NCBI GenBank assembly: GCA_963741985.1
Contig: CAVUKD010000001.1
Coordinates: forward strand, 496,001 to 560,000
Source of the DNA: Cryomorpha sp963741985
Lineage (GTDB): Bacteria; Bacteroidota; Bacteroidia; Flavobacteriales_D; Cryomorphaceae
DNA: 64,000 nucleotides
Direction: 5' to 3'
The translations under genes were made by a program, and so were the position numbers. Of the stretch, positions 52,306 through 59,295 are shown in pieces; the first letter of the stretch is position 1, and the number at the start of each line of letters is the position of its first letter. The notes beneath the pieces are model-generated. The model searched no databases, was not told the origin of the DNA, and saw only the letters and a list, made by a program, of their open reading frames with translations.

Positions 52306-52313
52306 TACCTTTG
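52306..52313 (+). promoter_or_regulatory. Promoter box TACCTTTG upstream of ndk
   Basis: TAnnTTTG box 38 bp before the ndk start codon; the -33 region is less clear. Confidence 0.6.
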
Positions 52314-52351
52314 CGCCCGAATTTTAAGAAACACTAAAGACAAATTTTCCC

Positions 52352-52774
52352 ATGGCCGGAACACGAACTTTTACCATGCTTAAGCCTGATGCGCTTGAAG
52401 CAAACAATACAGGAAAAATCCTCGACTTGATTATCGAAGCTGGTTTTTCCATCAAAGCAATGAAACTTACGCGCCTTACTGATGGCGAAGCAAAAGAATT
52501 TTATGCCGTTCACAAAGAGCGTCCTTTCTATGGCGAGCTTGTTGAATACATGACCTCAGGCCCTATTGTAGCAGCGATTCTTGAAAAAAGCAATGCCGTG
52601 GAAGATTTCCGCAAATTGATCGGGGCCACCGATCCTGCCGAAGCCGCAGCAGGAACCATCCGCAGCAAATACGCAGAATCAAAAGCCAAAAACGCCGTTC
52701 ACGGAAGTGATAGCGATGAGAATGCCGAGATTGAAAGCAATTTCCATTTTTCGGGACGCGAGATTGTAGGATAG
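52352..52774 (+). CDS. ndk: Nucleoside diphosphate kinase
   Basis: 140 residues. TFTMLKPDALEANNTGKILD start, RPFYGELVEYMTSGPIVAAI and the catalytic histidine in SKAKNAVHGSDSDENAEIES NF are all present. It equilibrates nucleoside di- and triphosphates. Usual length (about 140). No operon partner; a terminator-like inverted repeat array follows. Confidence 0.96.
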   Translation: MAGTRTFTMLKPDALEANNTGKILDLIIEAGFSIKAMKLTRLTDGEAKEFYAVHKERPFYGELVEYMTSGPIVAAILEKSNAVEDFRKLIGATDPAEAAAGTIRSKYAESKAKNAVHGSDSDENAEIESNFHFSGREIVG

Positions 52775-52779
52775 AAAAA

Positions 52780-53035
52780 GAGTCACGAGTCGCGAGTCGC
52801 GAGATGAAGCACTGAGCCCTGCTCTTCGTATTACGGAGATTAGGGCTTTTTTTATTGCAGTATAGATTCGAGGAAAGTTGATTGAGATGTATTTAAGTGA
52901 ATTCCGGAACCATGAGACATGTAGCTAGTTACTCCAAAACCACCTCATTAGATTGATTCCCACTCGCGACTCGAGACTTTTCAACGACCTCCCGAGAACG
53001 ATCCCCTCTCGCGGCTCGCGACTCGTGACTCGTGA
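52780..53035. repeat. Convergent gene gap bounded by inverted heptamer arrays (TCGCGAG)
   Basis: GAGTCACGAGTCGCGAGTCG continues to 52803, and its inverse CTCGCGGCTCGCGACTCGTG continues to 53031 and beyond; the arrays are tandem TCGCGAG-like heptamers, starting a few bases after the ndk stop (TAG 52774) and abutting the DUF721 stop on the other strand. A third partial copy is at 52961-52977. The two 24-bp blocks differ at one position as inverted repeats. Confidence 0.75.
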
Positions 53036-53329
53036 CTACCTAACCTCCACCCCCTTAACCAGCCGCATACCCAATTCCTTATTAATCTCCGTTTTGATCT
53101 TCTCTTTGGCGTAGCTCAGTTCCTGGCGCAGCGATGCCGATTCCATTTGGATAATGAGAATTCCGTTTTGGAGTTTTATGTGCTTGGTGCGACGCGCAAT
53201 GGCCGGCCCCATTATTTTTTCCCAGTAGGTAACAATGGCAGCGGAGTAATACCCTTCCTCAAGTCCATAGGCTTTTAACAATCGATCGATTGCACTTCCG
53301 AGTGATTCTTCATTTTGGTTGCGGCTCAT
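53036..53329 (-). CDS. DUF721 protein
   Basis: 97 residues: LGSAIDRLLKAYGLEEGYYS, AIVTYWEKIMGPAIARRTKH, ILIIQMESASLRQELSYAKE, KIKTEINKELGMRLVKGVEV R. This is the DUF721 (DciA-like) family, widespread next to recF in Bacteroidota. Its start overlaps the end of recF by 20 bp. The DciA relatives load replicative helicase, but this short form may have another role. Confidence 0.85.
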   Translation of the reverse strand: MSRNQNEESLGSAIDRLLKAYGLEEGYYSAAIVTYWEKIMGPAIARRTKHIKLQNGILIIQMESASLRQELSYAKEKIKTEINKELGMRLVKGVEVR

Positions 53330-54422
53330 AGACTTCTCCTTTATTCACTTCAAATATTTTTACACTATCGCTGATTCCGTCAAAGATATCAGCTATTCGG
53401 TCGGAATGGGTATCGGTGATGAATATTTGCCCGAAATTATGATCGCTCACCAATTGCATAAGGTGTTTGACGCGCACATCATCTATTTTGTCAAAAATGT
53501 CATCTAACAGTAGCACCGGAACGAGCGAAGTCGCTTCTTTAATAAGGTCAAATTGGGCAAGCTTGAGCGCGATTAAAAAAGTCTTTTGCTGGCCCTGCGA
53601 TCCGAACTTCTTCAATGGGTGGCCTTCAATCCGAAAGCGTAAATCATCCTTGTGCGTGCCGACATTTGTATACGATGTACGGCGGTCTTTATCGATGCTT
53701 GCTGTAAGTACTTCCGTAAAATTTCCATCTGCCAGATCTGATTTGTAATTCAGCGATACCGACTCCGCATTTCCGCTTATCGCGGCATAATGCATTTGAA
53801 AAACAGGTTCAAACCGATCAATAAACGCAGAACGACCTCTATAAATCTTGTTGGCACTTTCAACCAACTGATTCGACCATACTTCGAGGTTATCCGCTTC
53901 GAACGTCCGGTTCTCCCAAAAATACTTTAATAAGCTGTTGCGTTGCCGCAAAAGACGATTATAATGTATCAATTCATCGAGGTAAGCCCTATCATATTGG
54001 CATATTATACTATCCATAAATTTACGGCGCACCTCGCTCCCATCGCTGATCAAATCTTTATCATAAGGCGAAATTACCACAGCAGGATACCGGCCAATAT
54101 GTTCCGCAAGGCGCTCGTAATCTGTCTTATTCTTCCGAAAAACTTTCTTCTGACCTTTCTTTACCCCACAATATATTTTATCTGTCTGCCCGCTTTTTTC
54201 AAAATAACCTTCCACCACAAAAAAATCTTCGTTGTGGCGAATATTCTGGCTGTCAATCGGATTAAAATAGCTTTTGCAAAAAGACAAATAGTGGATAGCA
54301 TCGAGAATATTTGTTTTGCCGTGACCGTTCAAACCTGTAAAAATATTTACATTCGGGTCGAAATATAGGTTTGCGGAAGCATAATTCTTAAAATTAACGA
54401 GACTGAGTTGAGCTAAAATCAT
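53310..54422 (-). CDS. recF: DNA recombination/repair protein RecF
   Basis: 370 residues. Walker A NIFTGLNGHGKTNILDAIHY, signature GSQGQQKTFLIALKLAQFDL, Walker B PVLLLDDIFDKIDD, D-loop VKHLMQLVSDHNFGQIFITD TH. The full SMC-like ABC set. RecF loads RecA at stalled forks with RecOR. Usual length. Adjacent DUF721 downstream. Confidence 0.95.
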   Translation of the reverse strand: MILAQLSLVNFKNYASANLYFDPNVNIFTGLNGHGKTNILDAIHYLSFCKSYFNPIDSQNIRHNEDFFVVEGYFEKSGQTDKIYCGVKKGQKKVFRKNKTDYERLAEHIGRYPAVVISPYDKDLISDGSEVRRKFMDSIICQYDRAYLDELIHYNRLLRQRNSLLKYFWENRTFEADNLEVWSNQLVESANKIYRGRSAFIDRFEPVFQMHYAAISGNAESVSLNYKSDLADGNFTEVLTASIDKDRRTSYTNVGTHKDDLRFRIEGHPLKKFGSQGQQKTFLIALKLAQFDLIKEATSLVPVLLLDDIFDKIDDVRVKHLMQLVSDHNFGQIFITDTHSDRIADIFDGISDSVKIFEVNKGEVYEPQPK

Positions 54423-54483
54423 AGATATTTTGCAAAAATATTAAATCTAATGAGCTCAAACTGCATCAGTATCTAAAAAAGTC

Positions 54484-54491
54484 TATTTTTG
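54484..54491 (+). promoter_or_regulatory. Promoter box TATTTTTG
   Basis: TAnnTTTG box 23-30 bp upstream of the TPR gene start, on the plus strand, just after the start codon of recF on the other. Confidence 0.6.
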
Positions 54492-54513
54492 CAGTCCGAA
54501 TCAAATTATTATT

Positions 54514-55191
54514 ATGTCAAAAACGATTAAAAAAGGTGACGATTCTAAAGTAAATGTTGCCGAAGCGTACTCAAAGACAGAGAAATACGTTGATGAAAAC
54601 CGTAATACGCTTTTTATAATTGCGGGAATTTTAGTTGTGCTCTTTGCAGGATATTTTGCGGTAACACGGTTATATCTTGAGCCAAGAAACAAGGAAGGAA
54701 TGGATTTACTCTGGAAAGCGGAGTATTGGCTTCAAATTGATTCGCTCGATAAGGCCCTTACCGGAAATGAGTCTTATTACGGTTTTGAGTACGTTGCCGA
54801 TGAGTACAGCAGCACCAAAGCTGGCAATCTCGCGTCTTATTACGCAGGAGTTATCTATTTGAAAAAAGGAGATTTTCAGGCAGCGATTGACAATTTGCAA
54901 AATGCTGATCTGGATGATGAAATCGTTGGATCGATGGCTGAAGGCAGCCTCGGGGATGCGTATGTGGAGCTAGGCAACTTTGATAAAGCGTTGAGTTATT
55001 ATAATGATGCAGCGAGCCATTCGAAAAACATGCTTACCACACCGATGTATTTGAAAAAAGCCGGTCTGATTTATGAGGACCAGAAAAAATACGATGCAGC
55101 ATTGAAAAATTATGAGCGCATCAAGAACGATTTTCCAAAAAGCAACGAAGCGCGTAGTATCGATTCGTACATTGCAAGAGTAGGCGGATAA
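54514..55191 (+). CDS. TPR membrane protein upstream of ribH
   Basis: 225 residues. One membrane helix near 34-52 (TLFIIAGILVVLFAGYFAVT), then at least three TPR repeats (LASYYAGVIYLKKGDFQAAI, SLGDAYVELGNFDKALSYYN, KKAGLIYEDQKKYDAALKNY). Resembles YfgM-like ancillary factors. Its stop overlaps the ribH start (TAATG), so it is co-translated with ribH; this pair is common in Bacteroidota. Confidence 0.85.
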   Translation: MSKTIKKGDDSKVNVAEAYSKTEKYVDENRNTLFIIAGILVVLFAGYFAVTRLYLEPRNKEGMDLLWKAEYWLQIDSLDKALTGNESYYGFEYVADEYSSTKAGNLASYYAGVIYLKKGDFQAAIDNLQNADLDDEIVGSMAEGSLGDAYVELGNFDKALSYYNDAASHSKNMLTTPMYLKKAGLIYEDQKKYDAALKNYERIKNDFPKSNEARSIDSYIARVGG

Positions 55192-55682
55192 TGGCCACAT
55201 CCGGAAAAAATCTTTCGGCTATCGACAAGGGAAATACTCCGCCGGCAACCCTGTTTCATTTTGGAATAGTAGCCTCTGAGTGGAATAAAGACATTACAGA
55301 TGCTTTAGCCATTGGGGCACGGGAAGCGCTCCTTGAGCTTGGAGCCTCCTCTCGTCATATCAAAACCCAGTTTGTTCCCGGAAGTTTTGAACTCCCGATT
55401 GGAGCTAAACTTATGATTGACTCGGGAAAATACGACGCAATTATTGCTGTCGGCTCTATTATTCAGGGCGAAACCCGCCATTTTGAATTCGTGTGCAATG
55501 CGGTGGCTCAAGGTATAAAGGATGTGAGTCTGGCCACAGGCGTTCCCGTAATATTCTGTGTATTGACCGATGATAATATGGCTCAGGCCAAAGCACGCTC
55601 AGGTGGAAAACACGGAAATAAAGGAGTGGAAGCTGCAGTGGCAGCAGTAAAAATGGCGCATTTGCGACATAAACTTTCTTAA
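55191..55682 (+). CDS. ribH: 6,7-dimethyl-8-ribityllumazine synthase
   Basis: 163 residues. The synthase core: FHFGIVASEWNKDITDALAI, RHIKTQFVPGSFELPIGAKL, DAIIAVGSIIQGETRHFEFV, ATGVPVIFCVLTDDNMAQAK, and H88-equivalent histidine in ETRHFEF. Makes lumazine, the last but one step of riboflavin. Forms a large icosahedral or pentameric assembly. Full-length. Confidence 0.96.
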   Translation: MATSGKNLSAIDKGNTPPATLFHFGIVASEWNKDITDALAIGAREALLELGASSRHIKTQFVPGSFELPIGAKLMIDSGKYDAIIAVGSIIQGETRHFEFVCNAVAQGIKDVSLATGVPVIFCVLTDDNMAQAKARSGGKHGNKGVEAAVAAVKMAHLRHKLS

Positions 55683-55987
55683 GCAGTGATGCGGGGCATC
55701 CCTTCTTCACCCATTTTGACTCCACATATGTCCATAAATTCCACACTACCGGAATTAAGTTCAACAATTCACACCAGCATTCATCCGGGGTGATCCAACA
55801 CCCTGAAAATCTATTATTCCTTTTATAGTCTAAATATCAAGTATTAACATCTCTTAAAATCCAAACTTCCCAGTCATTTCCATTCTGGCAGTCTTTTAAA
55901 ATTTTATGGATAGATAATTGTAATTATTGTATCTAATCTTAATGGGACAAGTCCCGCACAATACATTTTTAATAAAGACTATATAAC
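55683..55987. other. Intergenic region before the lipoprotein gene
   Basis: 305 bp; AT-rich; no gene. Probable leader and promoter of the 55988 lipoprotein gene near 55910-55960 (ATTGTATCTAATCTTAATGG). Confidence 0.4.
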
Positions 55988-56827
55988 ATGAAAAAAAACA
56001 AAATTTTATCTATTCTTTTTTTAGCTACCGCTGTATTATTTATAACCTCTTGTAGTAAGGACGAAAACGCTCCAATTTTAGGGCCTTCACTTACTGTCAG
56101 TGAATCCGTTTCAGGGTCATCCGGAGGAAGTATTGAAATAACTCAGGGAGCGCCATTGGTATTTGCCTGGGAAACTAGAAAAGGAGATGAAAAATTATCG
56201 ACTTTCTCACTTTCAGAAACAGGTGCCAATCTTGACAACCCCGTACCCACAACTGTAGAAGGACATGATCTTCCTTACAGCCTTACGGGAGACGATAGAG
56301 ACATTTATGTGGATACACTGTCTTTGCCAAATGCCGGGACAAATTTAGGCACGACCAACTATACCTTTAGTGTTGTGGATGCTGGCGGACTTTCCCGTTC
56401 TGTATCTTTCGACGTGACGGTTAATCAGGCTTTGGGTTCTACCCCACTTTCTGATCCAATCCCTTTTACATGGACACGTGAAGGAGCAAACCCGGGTACC
56501 GGACTTGAACCATTTGGATTGAAATGGACTCAAAATTCCAGTACTAGTGCAATCGTTGCTATTGACAATGCGACTACAATGGTCGATTTGGGTGATATTA
56601 CATCATGGATCGCACTCCAAACTAAAGGAGATTTGAATGCTGCCATTGAGGATGGAAACGCTATCGAAACGTACCAAGGAGTTTCTGCTACGACAGATGG
56701 AACTTATGATGATGTGTTAGGTGTAATCCATAACGATGTTAATTATATAATCCATATTACCAGTGGTGCGGTAACTACCGGAGGTGCTGGAACAACGATC
56801 ACAATATCAGGTCAGTACAAAAATTAA
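55988..56827 (+). CDS. Hypothetical lipoprotein
   Basis: 279 residues. Lipobox FITSC (cysteine 22) after MKKNKILSILFLATAVLF. Beta-sandwich-like, Ser/Thr-rich domains: LTVSESVSGSSGGSIEITQG, FSLSETGANLDNPVPTTVEG, and FTWTREGANPGTGLEPFGLK WTQNSST. A VxxAGGLSRSVSFDVTVNQ strand pair resembles a PKD/Ig-like fold. Likely a surface lipoprotein. A terminator follows at 56860-56892. Confidence 0.7.
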   Translation: MKKNKILSILFLATAVLFITSCSKDENAPILGPSLTVSESVSGSSGGSIEITQGAPLVFAWETRKGDEKLSTFSLSETGANLDNPVPTTVEGHDLPYSLTGDDRDIYVDTLSLPNAGTNLGTTNYTFSVVDAGGLSRSVSFDVTVNQALGSTPLSDPIPFTWTREGANPGTGLEPFGLKWTQNSSTSAIVAIDNATTMVDLGDITSWIALQTKGDLNAAIEDGNAIETYQGVSATTDGTYDDVLGVIHNDVNYIIHITSGAVTTGGAGTTITISGQYKN

Positions 56828-56859
56828 TTTTTCTGAGGTATTCTATACCTTACAAATTG

Positions 56860-56892
56860 AAAGCGCAGATTCCTTTGGGATTTGCGCTTTTC
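56860..56892 (+). terminator. Terminator after the lipoprotein gene
   Basis: AAAGCGCAGATTCC pairs with GGGATTTGCGCTTT, followed by T-rich sequence. It also serves the minus-strand thioesterase gene at 56910. Confidence 0.8.
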
Positions 56893-56909
56893 TTATTACA
56901 GTCAGATCT

Positions 56910-57422
56910 TTACAAATTTGTTTTCACTGCTTTCCAAGCTTTGATTTGCCAGCGTGTATGAGCTGTAGCCACATGGTTTCCTTTAGAGTCGTGTACTGGA
57001 ATTTCGCACGTATAAAAAACCACGCCATTGGCATTCAGAGGTTCTAAAATTTCCGATTCGAAAGTGGTACTATCCAATTCAAATCGCGCCTTACTGGTAT
57101 GCTTCGCCTGGTAATGATATTCCACTTCAAGCTTTTGCATAATCAGTCTGTACCTTTTAGGATCGAGTCGACGCAGCAATACGAGACCACTGCAAAATTC
57201 GGCTGTAGTCGCCAATCCGCAGGCGTGGATTCCTTTTATATGGTTCAGATTTTTTCGCTTGAGTGGAATGGTGGTGGTCACGGCGTTAGGCTCCACTTGC
57301 ACAATATGGATATTATGCGGCTTGTTGAACGGAATTCCCAATCCAAGAATAAAATTCAGCTTCCGCAAAGCCCATTTACTGCTTTCTGCTGCTTCGAGAT
57401 ATTTGGAGAGGTCAATTTTCAA
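56910..57422 (-). CDS. DUF4442/PaaI-like thioesterase, TTG start
   Basis: 171 codons from TTG at 57422 (LKIDLSKYLEAAESSKWALR). The frame is open to 57506 from an ATG, but the extra 28 residues read LISLLFLKID from inside the MazG-like gene's 3' end. Hotdog fold: KLNFILGLGIPFNKPHNIHI, LNHIKGIHACGLATTAEFCS, MQKLEVEYHYQAKHTSKARF and VVFYTCEIPVHDSKGNHVAT AHTRW. DUF4442 proteins are hotdog thioesterases acting on acyl-CoA. It overlaps the upstream stop by 11 bp. Confidence 0.75.
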   Translation of the reverse strand: MKIDLSKYLEAAESSKWALRKLNFILGLGIPFNKPHNIHIVQVEPNAVTTTIPLKRKNLNHIKGIHACGLATTAEFCSGLVLLRRLDPKRYRLIMQKLEVEYHYQAKHTSKARFELDSTTFESEILEPLNANGVVFYTCEIPVHDSKGNHVATAHTRWQIKAWKAVKTNL

Positions 57423-57804
57423 GAATAGCAGAGATATCAGGTTTAAAATAACTATTTCCTTTGAGCACTTTTCCATCTTCGCGGTAGATAGGATTTCCAT
57501 TTTCATCGAGCTTGCTCATGTTGCTTTCCTGAATTTCACGGAATACTGCTTCCATTTTATCGTCAAGTCCGTGCGATAAAATAGTTCCGCACAAGATGTA
57601 CAGCATATCTCCGAGTGCATCCGCAATCTCCACCAAATCTCCATTTTGTGCAGCTTCGAGATACTCTTCATTTTCTTCGCGCATCAGTTTATAGCGAAGC
57701 AAGGTAGTCTCATGCGCAAGTTCGGCAGTTGGTTTGTCGGCATTTTCAATTCCAAAAGAATCGTGAAAGTGACGCACCATTCCGATCATTTCTTCGATTT
57801 TCAT
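57412..57804 (-). CDS. MazG-like NTP pyrophosphohydrolase
   Basis: 130 residues from MKIEEMIGMVRHFHDSFGIE (a longer frame to 57846 adds 14 residues without family support). The metal-binding signature is LRYKLMREENEEYLEA (ExxE) and LVEIADALGDMLYILCGTIL (ExxxD), with two more C-terminal helices. The enzyme hydrolyses NTPs or dNTPs to monophosphates (house-cleaning). Its end overlaps the thioesterase gene, forming a two-gene unit. Confidence 0.85.
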   Translation of the reverse strand: MKIEEMIGMVRHFHDSFGIENADKPTAELAHETTLLRYKLMREENEEYLEAAQNGDLVEIADALGDMLYILCGTILSHGLDDKMEAVFREIQESNMSKLDENGNPIYREDGKVLKGNSYFKPDISAILEN

Positions 57805-58096
57805 TTTGAGGTAAATTTTGGGTACAAGATAGTGTAAAGTTGACAACCGAAATGGGCTTCGAACGAATGAGATGAAAAGTATTTCGAAAAAAAATTGCCA
57901 CCTAATTTACGGGCAGTCTCGTCCAAAATAAAATTATTTCGAAAAATTCTATGTTTAGCTCAAAGCCAGAATCAGCCCAGATATGAGGTAGTCTTTCTAT
58001 CACTATAGAGGCTTCACTTTAATGTTAATTAGCAAATATTCTTTTCGGTTAAGACAATTTAACTATACTTGCAGCGCTAAATTAAAAATCAATAAC

Positions 58097-58696
58097 ATGA
58101 AGAAACTATTATTTGTGGCTATCGCACTATTAGCCCTTAATACTGTGCATGCTCAGGAAGCTGGGAAAGTTAGAGTTGGTCTTGACCTAGGATATGCTTC
58201 TACAAAAGGCGGTGGAGGTTTTTTATTCAATCTGGAACCAAAGTACAACCTTTCAGACAATATGAATGTAGGATTTCGCTATGGTGTAGCGGCCGTAATT
58301 AAGGCTGTCACAACTGATAATGGAAACCAGTTCGAATCAGCCAGTGTATCCGCCAATAATTCATTTATGGGGACTTTCGATTATTATTTTGTACTTGGAA
58401 ATTCTTTTGCTCCATACGTCGGAGGTGGATTGGGATATGTATCTCTAGCAAGCGTAAGTGTGGCGAGTAATGGCAATAGTACTACTGTCGGTTCTAATAG
58501 TTCATATAAGCCTGAAGGGAAGTTTGGCCTTATGCTAAGAGGTGGTTTTGAAGCCAGTAAATTTCGATTTACCCTTGAGTATGATATAATTGGAAAATCT
58601 AAGCTGAAGGATATTAATGGCGACAAATATGGGTCATTAAAGAACAATTATCTTGGAATTACTGTCGGTTTCTTTGTAGGCGGTGGTAAATGGTAG
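58097..58696 (+). CDS. Outer-membrane beta-barrel protein
   Basis: 199 residues from MKKLLFVAIALLALNTVHAQ; the open frame extends back to 58022 without signal support. Strands: VRVGLDLGYASTKGGGGFLF, MNVGFRYGVAAVIKAVTTDN, SFMGTFDYYFVLGNSFAPYV, GGGLGYVSLASVSVASNG, FGLMLRGGFEASKFRFTLEY and LGITVGFFVGGGKW. This is the outer-membrane beta-barrel family of Bacteroidota. A TATACTTG promoter-like box lies 16-23 bp upstream. Followed by a strong terminator. Confidence 0.85.
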   Translation: MKKLLFVAIALLALNTVHAQEAGKVRVGLDLGYASTKGGGGFLFNLEPKYNLSDNMNVGFRYGVAAVIKAVTTDNGNQFESASVSANNSFMGTFDYYFVLGNSFAPYVGGGLGYVSLASVSVASNGNSTTVGSNSSYKPEGKFGLMLRGGFEASKFRFTLEYDIIGKSKLKDINGDKYGSLKNNYLGITVGFFVGGGKW

Positions 58697-58732
58697 TAAT
58701 GGACCCTACTACATTTTTATAATTTTTTGTTT

Positions 58733-58768
58733 AAGCGTTCACAAACAATTTTGTGAACGCTTTTTTTT
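58733..58768 (+). terminator. Strong terminator after the barrel gene
   Basis: AAGCGTTCACAAA pairs with TTTGTGAACGCTT, followed by a run of eight T. Confidence 0.92.
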
Positions 58769-58849
58769 CGTTTTAACAATTTGATATCGAAGAAATAGCC
58801 TGGGCTGTTGCTCAAAAAAAAAAAATTAAAAGATGAATGATCACATATT

Positions 58850-58985
58850 GATCTATGGCTCCAGCTTTCGTGTGAGTTCGCACGTTGGCATCCTTTTTTA
58901 TCGGTCGCTAATTTGTGGCGGAGGTCGGGCAGAGCGACACGTGAAGCTCCTGCCTAACCCCGCATCCCAGCGACTGAAAAAAAAA
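58850..58985. ncRNA. Candidate structured element upstream of rpsA
   Basis: GGTCGCT (58901-58908) and AGCGACTG (58970-58976) close a long stem enclosing GGTCGGGCAG and CTCCTGCCTAACCCC; upstream a small hairpin TCGTGTGAGTTCGCACG (58869-58885) precedes a T run. A run of A follows at 58978. Could be a small RNA, an interspersed element or a protein-binding leader. No known family is recognised. The strand is uncertain. Confidence 0.4.
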
Positions 58986-59200
58986 ATAGAGACGGTAAAA
59001 CGACCCCGTTAATCTAAGTCTAATTAGGTTCATTTTTCTATAGTACAAGATACCCAGTTGGAGATTTGACAGTCAAAACGAGGGGGCACACCAAAAAAAT
59101 AAAATTAGAAAGCGCAGAAGCAGCCTTTAGGGAAAGACTGTTATCCCATTTGAACTTTGTTAAAAGTGTCAAATTATCAGATTATCAACAGAAAAACACT

Positions 59201-59208
59201 ACCTTTGC
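59201..59208 (+). promoter_or_regulatory. Promoter box TACCTTTG for rpsA
   Basis: TAnnTTTG box 88 bp upstream of the rpsA start. This leaves a leader of about 80 nt and rules out the short open frame at 59066-59296 as a gene. Confidence 0.65.
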
Positions 59209-59295
59209 CGTCCGAAAATGGATGGGTGGCATCCGAATTAATATAAACCGCTCTCAGTTAGCCACCACAGTTGAGATACAAATCATTAGCCCTTA

